The position numbers and the translations under genes were made by a program. The notes beneath the pieces are model-generated. The model ran no database searches and was not told the origin of the DNA. It saw only the letters and a list, made by a program, of their open reading frames with translations. Of a DNA stretch of 64,000 nucleotides, positions 60,773 to 64,000 are shown piece after piece. The stretch is from Bacteroidota bacterium (GTDB taxonomy: Bacteria > Bacteroidota > Bacteroidia > AKYH767-A > OLB10), in contig JADKFA010000001.1 of NCBI GenBank assembly GCA_016717725.1, positions 62,001-126,000 on the forward strand, in the 5' to 3' direction. Numbering within the stretch: position 1 is the stretch's first letter; each line of letters starts with the position of its first letter.

Positions 60773-62051
60773 ATGATGACAGAACATATTTCATTTTTAT
60801 TTGGCTCTGGATTTTCAGCACCTGAAAACATTCCGACAGTTGGTGCAATCAACAAGAAGCTACGACAACTTAAAAAGGACGAATTTTATTTGGGTTCTGA
60901 CCAAAGAGCATTTTTTTATCAAACTGAATGGAGAGACCCAAATGGATGGATGACCAGTTCAACTATTGACAGATTGTTTGCACAAGAATTTATTGCCTTT
61001 TACTGCAAAGAAGTTTTACATGACGACCTTGATGCTTTTAACTACGAAGTTTTCTATGATTATTTTAGTGAATTTCTACGATATCAAAAACACAAAGACG
61101 CAATAGGAAAGTTTTGCGAAACTTTTCGGACAACCTATATTAAGGACAGCGTTTGGGCTTCTGACGACTACAATTTTGTTTGGAGATTTAGTAAAATATT
61201 CAATCAACGTTTCTGGACTGCTGATGGTTCCGAGATACTATGAAGATGTAAGCTATGGAAACTATCCGACTTACGACCCATTAGTTGGTTTGATGAGAGA
61301 ATTACTTAAAACAAAAATAGTAGATGTGCATACTCTCAATCATGACATATTTTTTGACTCTCTTGCAAGTAAGCATTCGGATTTGTGACAACACTTCTGT
61401 GATGGTTTTACAGAATATGGCTCACCATATTTTGGAGAAGTTTCGTTTGACCATAAGTCCGAACTTTGGACAGTTCATAAATCGTATAAAGTAAGGTTGA
61501 GATATTTCAACAACGATTACAGCAAGAACTTACGACTATACAAACTTCATGGCAGTATTGATAATTTTATATTGCTTAAAGCAACTTCTCCTGGCGCTAC
61601 TCAATATTCAAGGGACAACTCAGTTCGAGTAAAAAGGGACTTTGCAGTTGGAGAGTTTCTCATGGAGCGACTTGATGAAACGCTTCAAAAATATGTTTAC
61701 GACAGACCATTTTCTGAAAATTATCCAGACTTCTTAACTGGAACAACAGAGAAAATCAGATTATACAACGACCCATTTTACGACAAACTCTTTTCAATAT
61801 TCAAAAGCAACTTGCTTCACTCTAATCAATTGTTTGTTATTGGTTACGGCTTTCAAGACAAAGGAATCAACGAGTTTTTAGAAAATCACTATTTGATTTT
61901 TAATAAGCCTATGATTGTAATTGACATCAAGAAACCCGACAGCCCACTTATAGAAAAATATAACGACCAAATTACTTTCATAGATAAAGGTGCCATAGGA
62001 GTTTCTTATAAAGAATACATGGAACTTGTAAAACTACCCCTAAAATCATAA
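60773..62051 (+). pseudogene. SIR2-family protein, disrupted by a frameshift and an in-frame stop
   Basis: A SIR2-like NAD-binding protein of about 425 residues when repaired. The N-terminal FLFGSGFSAPENIPTVGAIN matches the GxGxS nucleotide loop of SIR2 proteins. Later marks are TLNHDIFFDSL, LYKLHGSIDN and LFVIGYGFQDKGINEFLE, as in SIR2_2/defence-type SIR2 domains, where the domain cleaves NAD+ on phage attack. The frame shifts by one base near 61239-61241, and a TGA stands at 61386-61388 where family context suggests Trp (DL-W-QHF). The pieces are 60773-61243, 61176-61388 and 61497-62051. It sits beside a DNA methyltransferase, so defence is the likely role. No second defence partner is fused to it. 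Confidence 0.75.
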
Positions 62052-62304
62052 CTGCATACTTGACACGACATATCCTCGGACAGAAAAAAGCACGAAACGA
62101 TAACAGCACATTTGCAATAGGGGGAGTTTCACGAGGTTACAGAAAGTTTGTATCTTCGAATAAATATTTGTGGTAAAAATCCCGCCCATCGTAAATATGC
62201 AAAACGTAATAAGCAAGCCTATCAGTCACACAACAGTAAAGCTTTAATCCGCTTCGTAGCAAAATCTTTTTCCAGTTTATGTTTACCAGTTTGTTTGCAA
62301 GTAT
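62052..62304. other. Spacer between the SIR2 and Xre genes
   Basis: About 250 bases without a credible gene or repeat. The right end leads into the promoter/operator of the Xre gene. Confidence 0.4.
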
Positions 62305-62328
62305 TACCTTTGACAAATTAAGTCAAAG
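62305..62328 (+). promoter_or_regulatory. Xre-gene promoter with overlapping operator
   Basis: -7 box TAccTTTG (62305-62312). Its last five bases (62308-62312) form the start of a perfect inverted repeat CTTTGAC-AAATTAA-GTCAAAG (62308-62328). Placement over the promoter, 15 nt before the Xre ATG, suggests self-repression by the Xre protein, as controller proteins of restriction systems do. Confidence 0.6.
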
Positions 62329-62343
62329 CAAATTCATTCAAAG

Positions 62344-62647
62344 ATGGACAGTTTAGGAAGCACGATAAAACAACTCAGAGAGAAACAAGAACTGCCTTTA
62401 CGGACAGTAGCTGCTTTTCTTGATATTGACCAAGCAGTTCTCAGCAAAATAGAGCACGGACATCGTAAGGCAACCCGTGAACAAGTGCAACAACTTGCAA
62501 AGTATTTTAAAGCAGACGAAGATGAATTGATTGTTGCATGGTTAAGCGACAAGTTAGCTCACAGGTAAACAAGACGAAGATTTATCAAAGCAAGCATTGA
62601 AAGCAGCTGAAAAAAAGGTTGACTTTTTAAAAAAGAAAACGAAATGA
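62344..62647 (+). CDS. Xre family helix-turn-helix regulator, C-terminus frameshifted
   Basis: DNA-binding protein, intact for 74 residues: IKQLREKQELPLRTVAAFLDIDQAVLSKIEHGHRKATREQVQQLAKYF is a HTH_3/Cro-type domain. After LAHR a TAA occurs (stop 62568), but a one-base shift near 62562-62566 opens GKQDEDLSKQALKAAEKKVDFLKKK and ends in a TGA that overlaps the methyltransferase ATG as ATGA (62644-62647). That coupling suggests the ancestral gene was about 101 residues long. It is probably the controller of the modification system. Confidence 0.78.
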
Positions 62648-64000
62648 CAAGCGAATCATTAAACATAACAAAAGACAATTTGGACAAACTCCAAACTCTT
62701 TTCCCCGACATTTTTTCAGAGGGCAAAATTGATATGGAAAAGTTCAAAGCAACTTTTTCTGACGACATCAATTTTGCAAATGAAAGATATGTGTTGAACT
62801 GGGCTGGTAAATCCGATGCATTCAAAGTGTTGCAGATTCCGACAACCGCTACGCTGAGACCACAACCCGAACAATCCATCTACTTTGACACAACCGAAAA
62901 TGTTTTTATTGAAGGAGAGAATTTAGAAGTGCTGAAAGTGTTGCAGAAAAGTTACTACAACAAAGTAAAGTGCATTATTATTGACCCGCCATACAATACA
63001 GGAAACGACAGCTTTATTTATCCAGACAGTTTCAAAGAGAGTAAAGCCGAATATGAAAAACGTATTGGCGACAAAGACGAAGAAGGATATTTAATGAAAG
63101 AAGGTTTGTTCCGAAAGAACAGCAAAGACAGCGGACACTACCACAGCAATTGGTTAAGCATGATGTATCCCCGTTTGTTCTTGGCAAAAAATTTATTGAG
63201 AGATGAAGGAGTTATTTTCGTTCACATAGATGATAATGAAGTTCACAACCTTCGGTTATTGATGAATGAAATTTTCGGCGAGGAGAATTTTGTAGCTTCC
63301 TTTTTATGGGAAAAAAGGACAAATAGGGAAAATCGCAAAGTAGTTTCTATAAGGCACGACTATATATTATGCTATTCAAATTGCAATGGATGTTGGAAGA
63401 CCTATCAACCAAAGCTCCAATGACTGAAAAAGCATTGTCAAATTATAAGAATCCTGACAATGACCATCGAGGTTTATGGAAATCAGACCCTGCAACAGCG
63501 CAAGCAGGACACGGGACTACCTCTCAATTTTATGAGCTGATTGCACCAAATGGAAAAGTTCATCAACTCGAAAGTGGAAGATGTTGGCTTTATACTAAAG
63601 CAGTTATGAATGAAGCTATAAAAGATAATAGAATCTGGTTTGGTAAGGATGGGAATGGAGTGCCGCGTGTTAAAACCTATTTGGATGCAAAGGAAAGAGG
63701 ATTAACACCTGAATCAATATTATTTGCTGAAGATGTTGGAACCACAGAATCTGCTAAAAATCAATTAAAAGAGTTGTTTAATGGTATAGCTGTTTTGAGA
63801 CTCTAAATCAGTTGGGTTAATAAATAAGCTTTTTGCAGATGGGTGCAAATGAAGGTATTGTTTTAGACTTCTTTGCAGGTTCAGGAAGTACTGCCCACGC
63901 AGTAATGGATTTAAACGCATCAGATGGCGGTAATAGAAAATACATTTGCGTTCAACTCCCTGAATTATGCGATGCAAGCAGTGAAGCTTACAAAGCAGGA
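62644..64000 (+). CDS. Site-specific DNA methyltransferase (type III Mod-like), frameshifted, runs off the right edge
   Basis: Adenine methyltransferase of the beta class as in type III restriction-modification. It has FIEGENLEVLKVLQKSY, motif IV DPPYNTG (residues 114-120) and HSNWLSMMYPRLFLAKNLLRDEGVIFVHIDDNEV, then after a first shift (near 63378-63413) YKNPDNDHRGLWKS and RCWLYTKAVMNEAIKDNRIWFG. After three more indels near 63793-63834 comes motif I, DFFAGSGSTAHAVMDL. Correcting these gives FETPKSVGLINKLLQMGANEGIV, the expected join. The gene continues past 64000; its restriction partner is not visible. Whether the decay is real is discussed in the findings. Confidence 0.85.

Noticed and set aside
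61386..61388. TGA read as tryptophan (recoding)
   Set aside because: Other genes here use TGA as a normal stop and contain TGG for Trp; a single nonsense change or sequencing error is simpler.
1..64000. tRNA, rRNA or riboswitch genes
   Set aside because: No cloverleaf-like segment, rRNA signature or known riboswitch core was recognised on either strand; a covariance-model scan would be needed to be certain.

Overview
The window is a piece of a Bacteroidetes (Bacteroidota) chromosome. The evidence is a GldD gliding lipoprotein, a type IX secretion C-terminal sorting domain, a clade II nitrous-oxide reductase cluster, a BstA/YfiT-type DinB protein, the gene run mutY / ssb / HU / ribonuclease G, and repeated promoter boxes of the Bacteroidetes form TAnnTTTG. 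Start codons are rarely preceded by Shine-Dalgarno sequences. No rRNA or tRNA gene was seen. The family level cannot be fixed from the sequence alone.

Layout. 0-16.7 kb: housekeeping genes (cyclophilin, pheS, S41 protease, AI-2E transporter, ECF sigma factor), a possible light-response group (CarH-like MerR regulator, TIGR01777 epimerase, photolyase), a DPP IV peptidase, riboflavin synthase, an MFS transporter and two acetyltransferases. 16.9-22.6 kb: an accessory organoarsenical/thiol module (ArsR with two matching operators, a small ArsE-like redox protein, rhodanese, PF03773 permease, a rhodanese-ArsF fusion, an ArsG permease), followed by DinB, thioredoxin, DnaJ/CbpA and CbpM. 22.9-36.1 kb: a phosphate-selective porin with a Pho-box-like array, rlmN, radA, a dipeptide epimerase, a sugar dehydrogenase, a GT-C type membrane protein, lnt, lpd and a T9SS cargo protein. 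36.16-37.9 kb: a complete IS1182-family element. 38.3-46.1 kb: Rrf2 regulator, cytochrome c, nosZ, a membrane protein fused to NosL, nosD, fasciclin, nosF and nosY. 46.1-60.5 kb: dsbD, DUF3267, bstA, a 1.2 kb array of 35-bp tandem repeats, heme A synthase, aspartate kinase, gldD, ssb, mutY, HU, a TPR protein, a 30-residue mS38-like protein and rng. 60.8-64 kb: a defence island (SIR2-family gene, Xre regulator, type III-like DNA methyltransferase) that runs off the right edge.

Two themes stand out. First, the intergenic DNA is rich in structured repeats. One kind has an 18-bp palindromic core flanked by locus-specific 7-nt tandem repeats and sits exactly at gene ends. Others are a 33-bp insertion form of that core, 35-bp tandem units built around a four-base-pair stem, and paired long hairpins. 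Second, at least nine single-base indels break otherwise conserved core genes (photolyase, DPP IV, permease, DnaJ, hydrolase, MutY). This looks more like uncorrected sequencing error than decay. The defence island is hit about ten times more densely, which could be real decay or poor coverage.
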